Assembly: GCA_963843945.1 (NCBI GenBank) | Contig: CAWJMF010000002.1 | Location: forward strand, 1,178,001 to 1,242,000 | From: CAWJMF01 sp963843945 | Lineage (GTDB): Bacteria; Vulcanimicrobiota; Vulcanimicrobiia; Vulcanimicrobiales; Vulcanimicrobiaceae | DNA: 64,000 bases | Reading direction: 5' to 3' | Shown here: piece after piece, positions 1-8,540 of the stretch | Numbering within the stretch: position 1 is the stretch's first letter | Layout of the letters: each line of letters begins with the position of its first letter | The notes under the pieces: model-generated | Told to the model about the DNA's origin: nothing | The model's database searches: none | Seen by the model: the letters and a program-made list of their open reading frames with translations, nothing else | Translations under genes and position numbers: made by a program

Positions 1-500
1 AAGCCGGTCCGGGTCCGGTACAGGAAGCCGAGCAGCAGGACCATCACGATCCCCAGCGCCGCGACGATGATCAGCCGGTACGACGGCAGCATGATGTCGC
101 CGATTTGCGTCGAGCCCTGCAGCGATTGCGGCGGCGAGAACGGCACCGATTGCGGGCCCCAGATTAGCCTAAATGTCTCCTCGAAGATAAGCGCCAGCCC
201 GAACGTCAAAAGCAAACTGTAGAGCGGGATGCGTTTGTACAGCGGCGAGATCAGTAATCGCTCGACCACCAACCCCACGATGACCGTCAGAATCGCCGCG
301 ACGCCGAGCGCCATCCAGAAATTCATGCCGCGCGAGAGCAGACTGTAGGCGAAGTAGCCGCCCAGAGTTAGGAACGATCCGTGCGCGAGGTTGATCGTGC
401 CCGTGAGATTCATGATCAGCGACAGTCCGATGGCGACGATCGCATAGAAGGCTCCGAGGACGATGCCGTTGACGATTTCCGGCGCGAGGCGCTCTAACAT
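1..500 (-). CDS. livH: Branched-chain amino acid ABC transporter permease LivH (3' end outside window)
   Basis: Inner-membrane permease subunit of a HAAT-family (Liv) importer. The protein begins MLERLAPEIVNGIVLGAFYA and continues through the LivH hallmark region (N-L-A-H-G-S-F, then L-L-L-T-F-G-L-A-L-I-F-E-E). About 166 residues are visible, all strongly hydrophobic with several membrane helices, and no stop codon appears before the window edge. The ATG at 500 follows an AAGGAG Shine-Dalgarno at 507-512 with six-base spacing. It lies 67 bp downstream of the binding-protein gene (568-1833), with a strong hairpin between them, so the two form one operon. LivM, LivG and LivF of this set are presumably beyond the left edge. 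The family call is firm; the substrate is unknown. Confidence 0.9.
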   Translation of the reverse strand, partial: MLERLAPEIVNGIVLGAFYAIVAIGLSLIMNLTGTINLAHGSFLTLGGYFAYSLLSRGMNFWMALGVAAILTVIVGLVVERLLISPLYKRIPLYSLLLTFGLALIFEETFRLIWGPQSVPFSPPQSLQGSTQIGDIMLPSYRLIIVAALGIVMVLLLGFLYRTRTG

Positions 501-521
501 GAAAACTCCTTGGGGGACGCC

Positions 522-549
522 GCCGGACGGCGAAACTTCGCCGTCCGGC
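522..549 (-). terminator. Intercistronic hairpin between binding protein and livH
   Basis: Perfect 11-bp inverted repeat (GCCGGACGGCG / CGCCGTCCGGC) around a six-base loop at 533-538, sitting between the binding-protein stop and the livH ribosome-binding site. It has no clear U-run on the transcribed strand, so it is more likely a partial terminator or an mRNA-stabilising/processing stem that raises binding-protein over permease expression than a full stop. The second Liv operon has a hairpin in the same place (57222-57256). Confidence 0.6.
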
Positions 550-567
550 CGTCCACACGGATGGGGT

Positions 568-1833
568 CTACGGCCAACCCAGACTGCAGATCTTCGCTGC
601 CTCGGCGTCGGTCTTCTCGATCTTCTCGCCTGGCTGGACGTCGATCACGTTGAAGATGTCGTGCGGATCGCTCGCCGTGCCGCCCGCGCGCACGTCGCCG
701 AACCACATCGGCCAGATCAACTGGTGGTCGGCGGAACGGTAGTACGCCGAACCTTCGCAGAGCGCGTCGAAGTGCTTGTCCTCGAGCGCCCGGCAGACCT
801 TAACGGGATCCGTGCCCTTCGCTCCATCGAACGCGTCGAGCATGCGGCTGGCGGTGATGTAGCCGAAGGCCCCGCGCGCCGTCGGCGGTTCGCCGTACCT
901 CGCGGTATAGTCGCGGACGAACGCGCGCGCCGACGAGTTGGCCTTCCCTAAGACCATGTCGCTCTTGTAGTACCATTCGAAGCCCCAGTAACCGACCTGC
1001 GCTTCTTTCGGCAGCGACCAGAAGACTTCGAGCTCGCCCTGCGGACCCGCGACCGGGATGCGCTTGAGCAAACCGAACGAATTGGCTTGCTTGAGGCAGT
1101 TGATGAGGTCGTCGCCCTGCACCATCAGGATCAGGCAGTCGGGCTTCGCGTTGAGCACCTTGGTGAGGTACGCGCTGAAGTCGGTCGTGCCCAGCGGGGT
1201 CAGGTCGTCGCCGACAATCGAAATGCCGAGCTTGCTTTCGAGATCCTTATAGCCGGCCTCGAGCGCGTGCCCGAACGCGTAATCGGGGGTGATGAAGTAC
1301 CACTTCTTGCCGAACTTCTTCTCGATCGAAAGTCCGGTCGCGTGCGTTTCCATCCAGGTGCTGTGACAGGTGCGGAAGGTCGTCCAATGACACTGCGCGC
1401 CGGTCACGCTGTCGCTGTGTCCGCCGGAGTCGATGAAGGGCTTCTTCGCCTCGAAGCACACGTTGCTCGTCGCTTGCGAGACGGCGCTGTTGACCGTGCC
1501 GATCAGGGCATCGACTTGGTCGACCTGAATCAGCTTGCGGGCCTTCTCGACGGCGACGCCGGGGTTGTTCTGATTGTCTTCGACGATCATGCGGACCTGA
1601 CGCCCGAGCACGCCGCCGTGCGCGTTGCGCGCGTCGACGGCCATCTGCATGCCGCGCACCTCGTTCTTGGCGGGGTAGGCATAGACGCCGGTCAGTTCTT
1701 CGCTGACGCCGAGGGTCAGCATGTCGGCAGCGGCGCTGCGCTTGGGAATGAAGGCCGGGAATCCGACAATGGTGCCGGCCGCAACCGCGGCCGAGGTCTT
1801 GACGAAGTCCGCCCGCGAGGGAGATCGCTTCAC
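568..1833 (-). CDS. ABC transporter substrate-binding protein, Liv/urea/amide type (periplasmic binding protein family 6)
   Basis: Periplasmic ligand-binding protein of 421 aa that feeds the LivH permease encoded just downstream. The GTG at 1833 is preceded by GGAGG with eight-base spacing. A longer frame runs upstream to 1956 but lacks a comparable RBS and its extra N-terminus is not protein-like. Residues 1-35 are a cleavable export signal with a Tat-like n-region S-R-A-D-F-V-K in which the second arginine is missing. The mature part opens with L-T-L-G-V-S-E-E-L-T-G and has typical family-6 blocks (G-M-Q-M-A-V-D, A-L-I-G-T-V-N-S, T-P-D-Y-A-F-G, P-L-G-T-T-D-F). Several cysteines (NVCFEAKK, GAQCHW, RTCHS, VCRAL, ALCEG, KICSL) could form disulfides. 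The ligand cannot be told from sequence. Confidence 0.88.
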   Translation of the reverse strand: MKRSPSRADFVKTSAAVAAGTIVGFPAFIPKRSAAADMLTLGVSEELTGVYAYPAKNEVRGMQMAVDARNAHGGVLGRQVRMIVEDNQNNPGVAVEKARKLIQVDQVDALIGTVNSAVSQATSNVCFEAKKPFIDSGGHSDSVTGAQCHWTTFRTCHSTWMETHATGLSIEKKFGKKWYFITPDYAFGHALEAGYKDLESKLGISIVGDDLTPLGTTDFSAYLTKVLNAKPDCLILMVQGDDLINCLKQANSFGLLKRIPVAGPQGELEVFWSLPKEAQVGYWGFEWYYKSDMVLGKANSSARAFVRDYTARYGEPPTARGAFGYITASRMLDAFDGAKGTDPVKVCRALEDKHFDALCEGSAYYRSADHQLIWPMWFGDVRAGGTASDPHDIFNVIDVQPGEKIEKTDAEAAKICSLGWP

Positions 1834-1945
1834 GTTTTCAACCTCCGAAAAAGTGCTAGAAGGACGGTGGAAGTTTCCTTTGGCGTTCAATTCCCAGGCG
1901 GCCCGGCGATTACTCCCGCAAAGGCGGCTCGATCCCGCACTTTCG

Positions 1946-4531
1946 TTAGGGTCCAAAGGACCAGTCGGCGATGTTCCAGAGGTCGGAACCGACCGGCACC
2001 GGCCGTACGCCCTTTAGATCGACGTTGACGGCGGTTATCTCGGGGAGCCAGTCGAGCACGTATTCCGGGACTTGCTCGATCAGGACGTGCTGGATCTTGA
2101 AGTAGAGCGCGCGGCGCGTCGGGACGTCGTAGCTCGTCAGCGCGGCCTGCTGCCACGCGCCGATCTCCGCGTTCTGGTAGAACGTGACGTTCTGCCCGGC
2201 CGGCGGCAGCCGGTCCGGCGCGATGTACGACTCGTCGTCGGGGTCGGGATTCGTATTTTGCCACGTGAAAAGCGAGACGTCGGTTTTCCCGACGTCGAGC
2301 AATCCCCCGGCGCCGAACGGCGCGAAGAGGGTCGCGGCCGGATAGTTTTTCACGCTGAGGTCGACGCCCGCTTCACGCCACTCGCTCTGCAAGAGCACCT
2401 CGATCGCTTCGCGGTTCTTCACGCCGGCGACCGTCGAGATCGAGAAGGCCAGCGGCACGCCGGCCTTGACGCGGATGCCGTTCGGCCCGAGCTTCCAGCC
2501 CGCCGCCTCGAGCAGTTGGCCGGCCTTCTGCACGTCGTGCGGATAGTAGTGGATCGACGGATCGGCCCAGCCGAAGTCGGGGTTGAAATGAACCGGACCC
2601 TGCGTCCCGAGACTCCGGTAGATCTTGCGATAGATCGCGTTGACGTCGGTTGCGTACGCGAGCGCGAGCCGCACGTTGCGATCGTCGAGCGGCGCACGGC
2701 GCGTGTTGAAGGCAAGGTGCTCCCAGTGCAACGTCGAGACGTGGGCCAGCTTGATGCCGTTGAAAGCCTGGATTTGCGCGACCTGCACGGGCGGCACGCC
2801 GTAGTCGACGTCGATCTCGTGCGTGCGCAGCGCGTTAAGCAGCGAGTTCTGGTCGGGAATAAAGCGCACCAGGACGTGCGCGATCTTCGGCTTGCCCGCG
2901 AAATACGCCGGGTTCGCGTCGAAGCGCATCTCGCTGCCGTGCGCCCATCCCTTGAAGAGGTAGGGGCCGGTTCCGACCGGCTGGGTGTTGAAGCCAATCC
3001 GGTTGAGGTCGTGCAGTCCCGCGAGCAGGTGCTTGGGGACGATCGCGCCCTGGTTGAGATTCTTGAAGAGGTAGATCGCCGGCGCGTAGGGCGCCTTGAG
3101 ATGCAGGCGCACCGTGTACGGATCCGGCGCGTCGATCGAGACGATCTTGTCGTAGCCGACGCGCGTCGCCGTATTGTTGTTGGGATTGAGGATCGCTTGC
3201 CAGGTGAAGACGACGTCGGCCGCGGTGAACGGCACGCCGTCGTGCCAGCGCGCGTTGCGCACGAGATGGTAGGTGATCGTTTTGCCGTCGCGCGAGATGC
3301 CGCCGTTGGCTTGACTCGGGATCTCGCGCGCCAGATCGGGAACCGGCCGCGCCTTGTCGTCGTAGCGAATGAGGCCGTCGAAGACGAGCTGAAAGATGTC
3401 GCTCGCGAAGGCCATGTTGCCGAGCACCGGGTCGAGCGTGTCGGGCTCCTCGTAGAGCCCGATGCGCACGGTGTCGGGCGTCGTCCACGCATGCAGCCGA
3501 GCCGAGCCCGTGCCGGTCGTGCCGATCTTCGTGCAGCCGCCGAGTCCGGCAGCGAACGCGACGGCCAGCGCGGCGACGGCCGGGGCGAGCGAACGGCCCC
3601 GTCCGCGCGGCAGATAGGCGAAGAGCAGCCCGCCGAGAAAACACGCGCCGCCCAGCCACAGGGCCGCCGGGGCGGGAATCGCCGAGATCACGAGGATCGG
3701 ATACGTCCCGACCGTCGCGCGCAAGCGGACGCCGCCGAGCTCGAGCGTCCGATCGCCCTGCGCGAAACCGATGCCGCCCGGCACGAGCTGTCCGTTGTCG
3801 TCGTCGACCGCGAAGAGCACGGCCGGCACGCCGGGCTGCACGCCATGAAAGTTCGCGCTCGTGGTCGCAACGGCGCTGAACAAAAAGGCTTTGATCTGCC
3901 GGTGCACCGCCGGGGTCGCGAACGCGTCGGCCGGCAGCATGCGTTTGGCGACTTCGAGTTGCTGCGGGAAAAACAGGACGGGCGACAAGAAAGCTGCGTT
4001 CGTCGGCTGGGTGATCGTGAGGTGGTTGCCGTGCAGGTCGGTCGCTTCGACGTACGCGACCGCTTGCGCGCGCTGTTCCACCGCCGTCGTCCCAAAGAAA
4101 CCCGGTGCCCCCGGCGCGAGCTCGACGCTCGAACCGTTGCGCCGGCGCAGGACGACGCGCGCGTCCCCGCGCGCGATCGTGGCGGCATCGGCGTTGGGAA
4201 AGAAGGCGGCCGCGCCGACGTCGGGCAGCGGTGCGACGGTCGCCGGCGCGCGCGAAACCGTTTCGCTGTCGGGACCGAGCAGCCCTGAGGCAATGCCCGC
4301 GCCGATGATGACGAGCGCGCCGATCATCGCCACGATCAGGCGGTTGCCGATCTCGCCATCTTCACCCTTGCGCGCGGCGCCGATGTAGGAAAACAGTCCG
4401 ATCGCACAGAGCAACAGCGCGGCCGCGTATTGCCAGGTGTGGAAACCGGCCCAGCTCGGAACGAACAGCTGCGCGAAAACGAGCCCTAGCGCGAGGACGG
4501 CCACCGCGATCGCAAAGGTACGCTGATTCAT
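1946..4531 (-). CDS. Fusion of a membrane domain with an oligopeptide/nickel-type extracytoplasmic solute-binding protein (SBP_bac_5)
   Basis: 861 aa. Residues 1-90 hold three probable membrane helices, followed by a soluble stretch to about 310, another helix at about 312-335, then a hydrophobic run ending in a lipobox-like L-G-G-C at about 345-350. From there to the end it is a full family-5 solute-binding protein (V-R-I-G-L-Y-E-E-P-D-T-L-D-P-V, W-H-D-G-V-P-F-T-A-A-D-V-V-F-T). The start ATG at 4531 overlaps the thioredoxin stop (ATGA), so translation is coupled. A longer frame to 4843 reads through the thioredoxin gene and is rejected. No ATG, GTG or TTG lies in frame near the internal lipobox, so the fusion looks real. 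Three helices, a large soluble part and one helix beside a ResA-like thioredoxin recalls ResB/Ccs1 topology, but I see no ResB motif. Confidence 0.8.
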   Translation of the reverse strand: MNQRTFAIAVAVLALGLVFAQLFVPSWAGFHTWQYAAALLLCAIGLFSYIGAARKGEDGEIGNRLIVAMIGALVIIGAGIASGLLGPDSETVSRAPATVAPLPDVGAAAFFPNADAATIARGDARVVLRRRNGSSVELAPGAPGFFGTTAVEQRAQAVAYVEATDLHGNHLTITQPTNAAFLSPVLFFPQQLEVAKRMLPADAFATPAVHRQIKAFLFSAVATTSANFHGVQPGVPAVLFAVDDDNGQLVPGGIGFAQGDRTLELGGVRLRATVGTYPILVISAIPAPAALWLGGACFLGGLLFAYLPRGRGRSLAPAVAALAVAFAAGLGGCTKIGTTGTGSARLHAWTTPDTVRIGLYEEPDTLDPVLGNMAFASDIFQLVFDGLIRYDDKARPVPDLAREIPSQANGGISRDGKTITYHLVRNARWHDGVPFTAADVVFTWQAILNPNNNTATRVGYDKIVSIDAPDPYTVRLHLKAPYAPAIYLFKNLNQGAIVPKHLLAGLHDLNRIGFNTQPVGTGPYLFKGWAHGSEMRFDANPAYFAGKPKIAHVLVRFIPDQNSLLNALRTHEIDVDYGVPPVQVAQIQAFNGIKLAHVSTLHWEHLAFNTRRAPLDDRNVRLALAYATDVNAIYRKIYRSLGTQGPVHFNPDFGWADPSIHYYPHDVQKAGQLLEAAGWKLGPNGIRVKAGVPLAFSISTVAGVKNREAIEVLLQSEWREAGVDLSVKNYPAATLFAPFGAGGLLDVGKTDVSLFTWQNTNPDPDDESYIAPDRLPPAGQNVTFYQNAEIGAWQQAALTSYDVPTRRALYFKIQHVLIEQVPEYVLDWLPEITAVNVDLKGVRPVPVGSDLWNIADWSFGP

Positions 4532-5073
4532 TGCGCTTTCAGAACCGGGTCGATCAAGTTCTGGAACTCGGCGAGGGTCCGTTCCCCGTCGACGCCGTGC
4601 ACGATGTGGCCGGTGCGATCGATCACGACCGAGGTCGGCAGTCCGATCGCCGCGTAGGCGCGGCCGTAGCGCTGCTCGGTATCGATCAGGATCGGATACG
4701 TGAGGTGCAGTTCGCGCGCGAACGCGCTCGCCGCGGCGGGCGATTCGCCTTGATCGATGCCCAAAACGACGAGTCCGCGCTTCCGATTCGCGCGATACAG
4801 CTCCTCGAGCGCCGGCGTTTCGCTGCGGCAGGGCGCGCACCACGTCGCCCAGAGGTTCACCAAGACGACCTTGCCGCGATAGTCGTTCAAGGCCCCGTCC
4901 GCGCCGTCGAGCGACTTGAGGGGAAAGCTTTGCGCGGGCGCACCGGCCAGCGTCGAGGGTCCGCCGCCCGCGCCCATCGCTCCCGGCATCGACCCGCCGA
5001 AGTACGACCAGACCGTCAGCACGACGGCTACAAAGCCAATCGCGGTGAGAACGAGAAGCAGGCCGTTACGCAT
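4528..5073 (-). CDS. TlpA/ResA-like membrane-anchored thiol-disulfide oxidoreductase
   Basis: Periplasm-facing thioredoxin-fold protein of 181 aa. An N-terminal membrane anchor (M-R-N-G-L-L-L-V-L-T-A to about residue 25) precedes the redoxin domain, with active site W-C-A-P-C in N-L-W-A-T-W-C-A-P-C-R and the cis-proline loop G-L-P-T-S-V-V-I-D. Length and layout match ResA/TlpA proteins, which reduce apocytochrome c or other exported thiols. I use the ATG at 5073; a start 22 codons upstream (5139) would run through the divergent hydrolase start region and lacks support. Its last codon overlaps the start of the membrane/binding-protein fusion, which suggests joint function, possibly in cytochrome c maturation; this is inference. 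Confidence 0.88.
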   Translation of the reverse strand: MRNGLLLVLTAIGFVAVVLTVWSYFGGSMPGAMGAGGGPSTLAGAPAQSFPLKSLDGADGALNDYRGKVVLVNLWATWCAPCRSETPALEELYRANRKRGLVVLGIDQGESPAAASAFARELHLTYPILIDTEQRYGRAYAAIGLPTSVVIDRTGHIVHGVDGERTLAEFQNLIDPVLKAQ

Positions 5074-5113
5074 GCAAACCACTTCGCAAGAATTCCCGAC
5101 CGCCCCCGCAGCG

Positions 5114-5965
5114 ATGCGGCGCCGCGCAAGCTGGCGCAAAAGCAGCGTGCGGCTCGACGCCCAAACGAGCCTCTCGGTTTTCGAAGCCGGCGCAAGCGGC
5201 CCGGGCGTCCCGACGCTCGTCTTGATTCACGGGCTCGGGCATTGGTCGCAGGCTGCTTGGGACTTCGTTGCAGCCGAGCTGGAAGCGACGCACCGGCTCG
5301 TCGCGTTCGACCTGCCGGGCTTCGGCGATTCTTCGAAGCCGAAGGCCGCGTACGACCTTGCGTTTTTCCGGCGCGCGACGCGAGCCGTCGTCGAAGCGCT
5401 CGGCTTGCACGGTTTCGCGCTCGCGGGACACTCGCTGGGCGGCCTGATCGCGGCCGATTACGCCGCGAGCTATCCCGGCGACGTGCGGTTGCTCGCGCTG
5501 ATCGATCCCGCCGGCTTCCTGCGAACGCCGAAGCTGCTGCTGCGCATCTTCGGCAGCCGCCCCGTGATGTGGCTGATGGGTTCCGCGCGGCCGCCGCGCG
5601 CGTTCGTGCGGCGCACGTTCGAGACCGCCGTGTACGATCCGGCCAGCCTCGACGAAGCGATGCACGCGCGGATGTACGCGCTCTCGAAGGACCGCGCGAT
5701 GGTGCGCGCGTTCGCACGCGTCTACCGCGACGCGCTCAAAGAATTCCTCGACTTTCCCGCACTGCAGGCGAAGCTGGCGCGCTACACCGGCCCGGCGCTG
5801 CTGGTCTGGGGACGGCAGGACCGCTACGTCCCGCTCAAAGCGCTCGACAACGCGCGCCGCGTCTACCCGCAGGCCGAGGTCACGATCTTCGAGCGCTGCG
5901 GCCACTGCCCCAGCATCGAATATCCGCGGGAGCTGGCCGAACGGCTTCTCGCAGCGGGCGCGTAG
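5114..5965 (+). CDS. Alpha/beta hydrolase
   Basis: 283 aa alpha/beta-hydrolase fold enzyme. Visible landmarks: oxyanion-hole strand L-V-L-I-H-G-L-G-H, F-D-L-P-G-F-G-D-S, nucleophile elbow G-H-S-L-G-G, acid region L-V-W-G-R-Q-D-R-Y-V-P, and catalytic histidine in F-E-R-C-G-H-C-P. The pattern is close to 2-hydroxymuconate semialdehyde hydrolase/BPHL-type enzymes, but the substrate is unpredictable. The ATG at 5114 avoids overlap with the divergent thioredoxin start; the in-frame ATG at 5072 would overlap it. The MFS gene follows directly in the same frame after the TAG, so the two are probably cotranscribed. Confidence 0.85.
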   Translation: MRRRASWRKSSVRLDAQTSLSVFEAGASGPGVPTLVLIHGLGHWSQAAWDFVAAELEATHRLVAFDLPGFGDSSKPKAAYDLAFFRRATRAVVEALGLHGFALAGHSLGGLIAADYAASYPGDVRLLALIDPAGFLRTPKLLLRIFGSRPVMWLMGSARPPRAFVRRTFETAVYDPASLDEAMHARMYALSKDRAMVRAFARVYRDALKEFLDFPALQAKLARYTGPALLVWGRQDRYVPLKALDNARRVYPQAEVTIFERCGHCPSIEYPRELAERLLAAGA

Positions 5966-6040
5966 GCGCGTTCGATTCTGAAATCGCGTCTGGGACTGCT
6001 CTGGATCGCGGGACTCGATCTGCGCATCACGCTGCTCGCG

Positions 6041-7129
6041 TTGCCGCCGGTCTTACCGCTGATTCACCGCGACCTGGGTCTCTCGGAGTCGGGCGTCGCC
6101 GCCCTTTCGAATCTGCCGGTGCTGATGCTCGCGCTCTCCTCGATCTTCGGATCGCTCTTCGTCGCGCGCCTCGGCGCGCGCAACGCGCTGGTCATCGGCA
6201 TTTGGATCATCGCGCTCTCCTCCGCACTGCGCGGCGCCGGCCACTCGATCGTGGTGCTCTTTGCCGCGACGTTCGTGATGGGGCTCGGCGTCGCGCTCAT
6301 CCAGCCGGCCTTTCCGGCCCTCTCGCGCGATTGGTTCCCGCAGCAAGTGCCGTTGGCCACCGCATTTTGGGCGAACGGGTTGCTCGTCGGCGAAGCCGTC
6401 GGCGCGTCGCTGACGCTGCCCGTCGTCTTACCGCTGGTCGCCCACCGCTGGGACTTGAGCTTCGTCGTGTGGGGCACGCTCGTCGGGCTGACCGCCCTGC
6501 TCTTGATGTTCGCGACGCGTCCGGAGCCGGTGCATGCGAGCGCGCGTGCCGCGCTGTGGTTTCCCGACTTCCGCGATCCGCGCCAGTGGCAACTCGGGCT
6601 GCTGCAAGCCGCAGCCAGCATCGCGTACTTCGGCGGCAACGCGTTCGTGCCGGACTATTTGCACGCAACCGGCGCCGCCGCGCTCGTCGCACCGGCGCTG
6701 GCAGCGCTGAACGTCGGGCAACTCCCCGCCTCCTTCGTGGTGGGGCTCGTCCCGTTGCGCGTGCTCGCGTCGCCCGCGTCGTTCGGGGCCGTCGCCTTGC
6801 TGCTCGCGGGCGCGGTGGTCGCGTTTCTGTGCGGCGGCGCGTGGACGGTGGTGGGCGCGGCGCTGACCGGTTTCAGCGCGGCCTATCTGTTGATCTTCAC
6901 CTTCGCGCTGCCGGCGCTCATCGCAGAACCCGGCGACATCGCGCGGCTGTCGGCGGGTACCTTCACGATCGCGTACTCGGCCGCGTTTCTCGTCTCGCTC
7001 GGCGCCGGAGCGTTGTGGGACGCGACGCATCTCGCCGCGCTCGCGCTCTTGCCGATCGCGTGCGCACCGCTCATCGTGACAGCACTCGGCCCAGCGCTCG
7101 GGCGCACCGCAGTGGCGCCCCGAGGCTGA
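6041..7129 (+). CDS. MFS transporter, CynX/NimT-like (cyanate/nitroimidazole permease family)
   Basis: Twelve-helix major facilitator permease, 362 aa from the first conventional start (TTG at 6041). Coding similarity clearly continues upstream in the same frame to just after the hydrolase stop at 5965: the segment reads K-S-R-L-G-L-L-W-I-A-G-L-D-L-R-I-T, which completes helix 1 and contains the arginine typical of CynX-type helix 1. No ATG, GTG or TTG exists in that stretch, so the true start may be ATT (5975) or CTG (5978). Other landmarks: F-G-S-L-F-V-A-R-L-G-A-R-N-A-L loop and P-A-F-P-A-L-S-R-D-W-F-P. Probably cotranscribed with the hydrolase; the substrate is unknown. Confidence 0.85.
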   Translation: MPPVLPLIHRDLGLSESGVAALSNLPVLMLALSSIFGSLFVARLGARNALVIGIWIIALSSALRGAGHSIVVLFAATFVMGLGVALIQPAFPALSRDWFPQQVPLATAFWANGLLVGEAVGASLTLPVVLPLVAHRWDLSFVVWGTLVGLTALLLMFATRPEPVHASARAALWFPDFRDPRQWQLGLLQAAASIAYFGGNAFVPDYLHATGAAALVAPALAALNVGQLPASFVVGLVPLRVLASPASFGAVALLLAGAVVAFLCGGAWTVVGAALTGFSAAYLLIFTFALPALIAEPGDIARLSAGTFTIAYSAAFLVSLGAGALWDATHLAALALLPIACAPLIVTALGPALGRTAVAPRG

Positions 7130-7153
7130 GCCGACGTTCGCGCTTCGGGTTAC

Positions 7154-8539
7154 TTAGGTGAGCAGGTTTTGCAGGTTCGCGCTCGCGGTCGAGAGGTTGC
7201 TGAACGAGGACGTCCCCATGACAGCTGCGGGATCCACCCCGAGATACTGCATGACCGCCGAGAGATAGTAGCGGAAGTCGATGTCGACCCCGATGTAGTT
7301 TCCGCTGAGCCCCGGCGTGAGGTTCGGGTACGCCTCGGTGCCGTACCAGCCGCCGTTCACCGGATCGCCGATCACGAAGTGGAAGTTCGCCGTGCCGTGA
7401 TCGGTGCCGGCCGAAGCGTTCGAGAAGGGCAGACGGCCGAACTCAGAGGTCGTCATGATGACGACATTGCTGCTCGCGTTCAGCCCCTTCATGTAGGCGT
7501 AGAACTCGGAAACCGCTTCGGAGAATTCTTGCAGCAACAACGGTTGCTGCGCGACTTCGCTCGAGTGCGTGTCGTAGCCGCCCTGCCGCACGTAATACGA
7601 ACGGGTCGGTGCGCCGCCGAGGATCAAGCGCGCGATTTGCGCCATCTGAACCTTGACGCCGCTGGTGCGGGCGGTGGTCGTGCCGGCGTAGGTGATCGAG
7701 AGGTTGTACGCGGGATACGCCGGGGTGTTGGGATATTGCGGGCTAAGCGGGCCGCCGCCGACGGAGTCCGGATTGACCGCTTTCGCGTAGGCCTGAACCG
7801 TCGCGACGTCGCCGGTGGTTTGACTCGCCATCGAGCGCGCGAACTCCGCAGCCAGCGACGACGTCACGTAGGCGTCGTTGCCCGCGAGCGAAGCATTCCC
7901 GGCCGTGCCGCCGGCGTTGCCGGTGTTAACGCTGAAGCCGCCGAGATCGCCGCCCACGACGAGCGGGAGCGTCTTCGCCCCGACCATTGCCGTCGGCGTT
8001 CCGCCCATGACGGCCACCATCGGGGGCAAGTTGCCCGATCCCCCGAGTTTGTCGAAGGTCACTCCGATCCAGCCGGTGTCCGACGTCGGGTTAGGATTTA
8101 CGCTTGCGCTAGCCCAGTAGAACTGCCCCTGCTGGTGGCCGTCGCGGTTGGGGACGCTCGACTCGAGCCCGAGTCCCGAAACGATGCCGACCTTGCCCAT
8201 CGCGTAGAGGCTGCGGAATTCCGTCATCACCGGGTTGAAGGCGTACGTGCTGCCCGTGCCGACCGCGGAGGGCGTGGCGTCGAAGTACGTCTGCGCCGTA
8301 TCGATCGCCGTCAGCGGAACCGCGATATTCGCGCGCAACTTGTTGTAGTAGCCGAAGTTCGTCGAGTCGAGCGGGATGACCATGTTGAAGCCGTCGTTAC
8401 CGCCGCTGAACTCGTACAAGATGACGATGGTGCCACCCGAGGCGGCCATTGCGGGTTTGGCCAGGGCCCGCATGAACGACCCGGACGAGAACGCTACGGC
8501 GCTAGTACCGCACAAGAATTTACGGCGCGAGAAAAGCAT
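7154..8539 (-). CDS. DUF1501 domain-containing exported protein
   Basis: 461 aa secreted protein of the DUF1501 family, which belongs to the alkaline-phosphatase/sulfatase-like superfamily. The N-terminus has a full twin-arginine signal (S-R-R-K-F-L-C-G) ending near A-L-A-K-P-A-M-A. Landmarks: I-V-I-L-Y-E-F-S-G-G-N-D-G-F-N near the mature N-terminus, N-R-D-G-H-Q-Q-G, G-G-Y-D-T-H-S near residue 325, and M-T-T-S-E-F-G-R followed by G-T-D-H-G-T. These Asp/His/Glu blocks fit a metal-binding hydrolase core, though no DUF1501 activity is established. It follows the DUF1800 gene by 1 bp, the usual order for this pair, so the two are one operon. Confidence 0.92.
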   Translation of the reverse strand: MLFSRRKFLCGTSAVAFSSGSFMRALAKPAMAASGGTIVILYEFSGGNDGFNMVIPLDSTNFGYYNKLRANIAVPLTAIDTAQTYFDATPSAVGTGSTYAFNPVMTEFRSLYAMGKVGIVSGLGLESSVPNRDGHQQGQFYWASASVNPNPTSDTGWIGVTFDKLGGSGNLPPMVAVMGGTPTAMVGAKTLPLVVGGDLGGFSVNTGNAGGTAGNASLAGNDAYVTSSLAAEFARSMASQTTGDVATVQAYAKAVNPDSVGGGPLSPQYPNTPAYPAYNLSITYAGTTTARTSGVKVQMAQIARLILGGAPTRSYYVRQGGYDTHSSEVAQQPLLLQEFSEAVSEFYAYMKGLNASSNVVIMTTSEFGRLPFSNASAGTDHGTANFHFVIGDPVNGGWYGTEAYPNLTPGLSGNYIGVDIDFRYYLSAVMQYLGVDPAAVMGTSSFSNLSTASANLQNLLT

Positions 8540-8540
8540 C

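Noticed and set aside
3480..3560. A separate lipoprotein gene starting near the internal lipobox of the fusion
   Set aside because: No ATG, GTG or TTG in frame close to the lipobox and no Shine-Dalgarno; the upstream frame is continuous.
2072..4288. 738-codon open frame on the plus strand opposite the binding-protein fusion
   Set aside because: Arg/Val/Asp-rich composition typical of antisense frames in GC-rich DNA; the minus strand has clear domains and RBS signals.
4531..7161. 876-codon open frame overlapping the hydrolase and MFS genes
   Set aside because: Extremely Arg-rich shadow frame; the hydrolase and MFS motifs are in another frame of the same strand.
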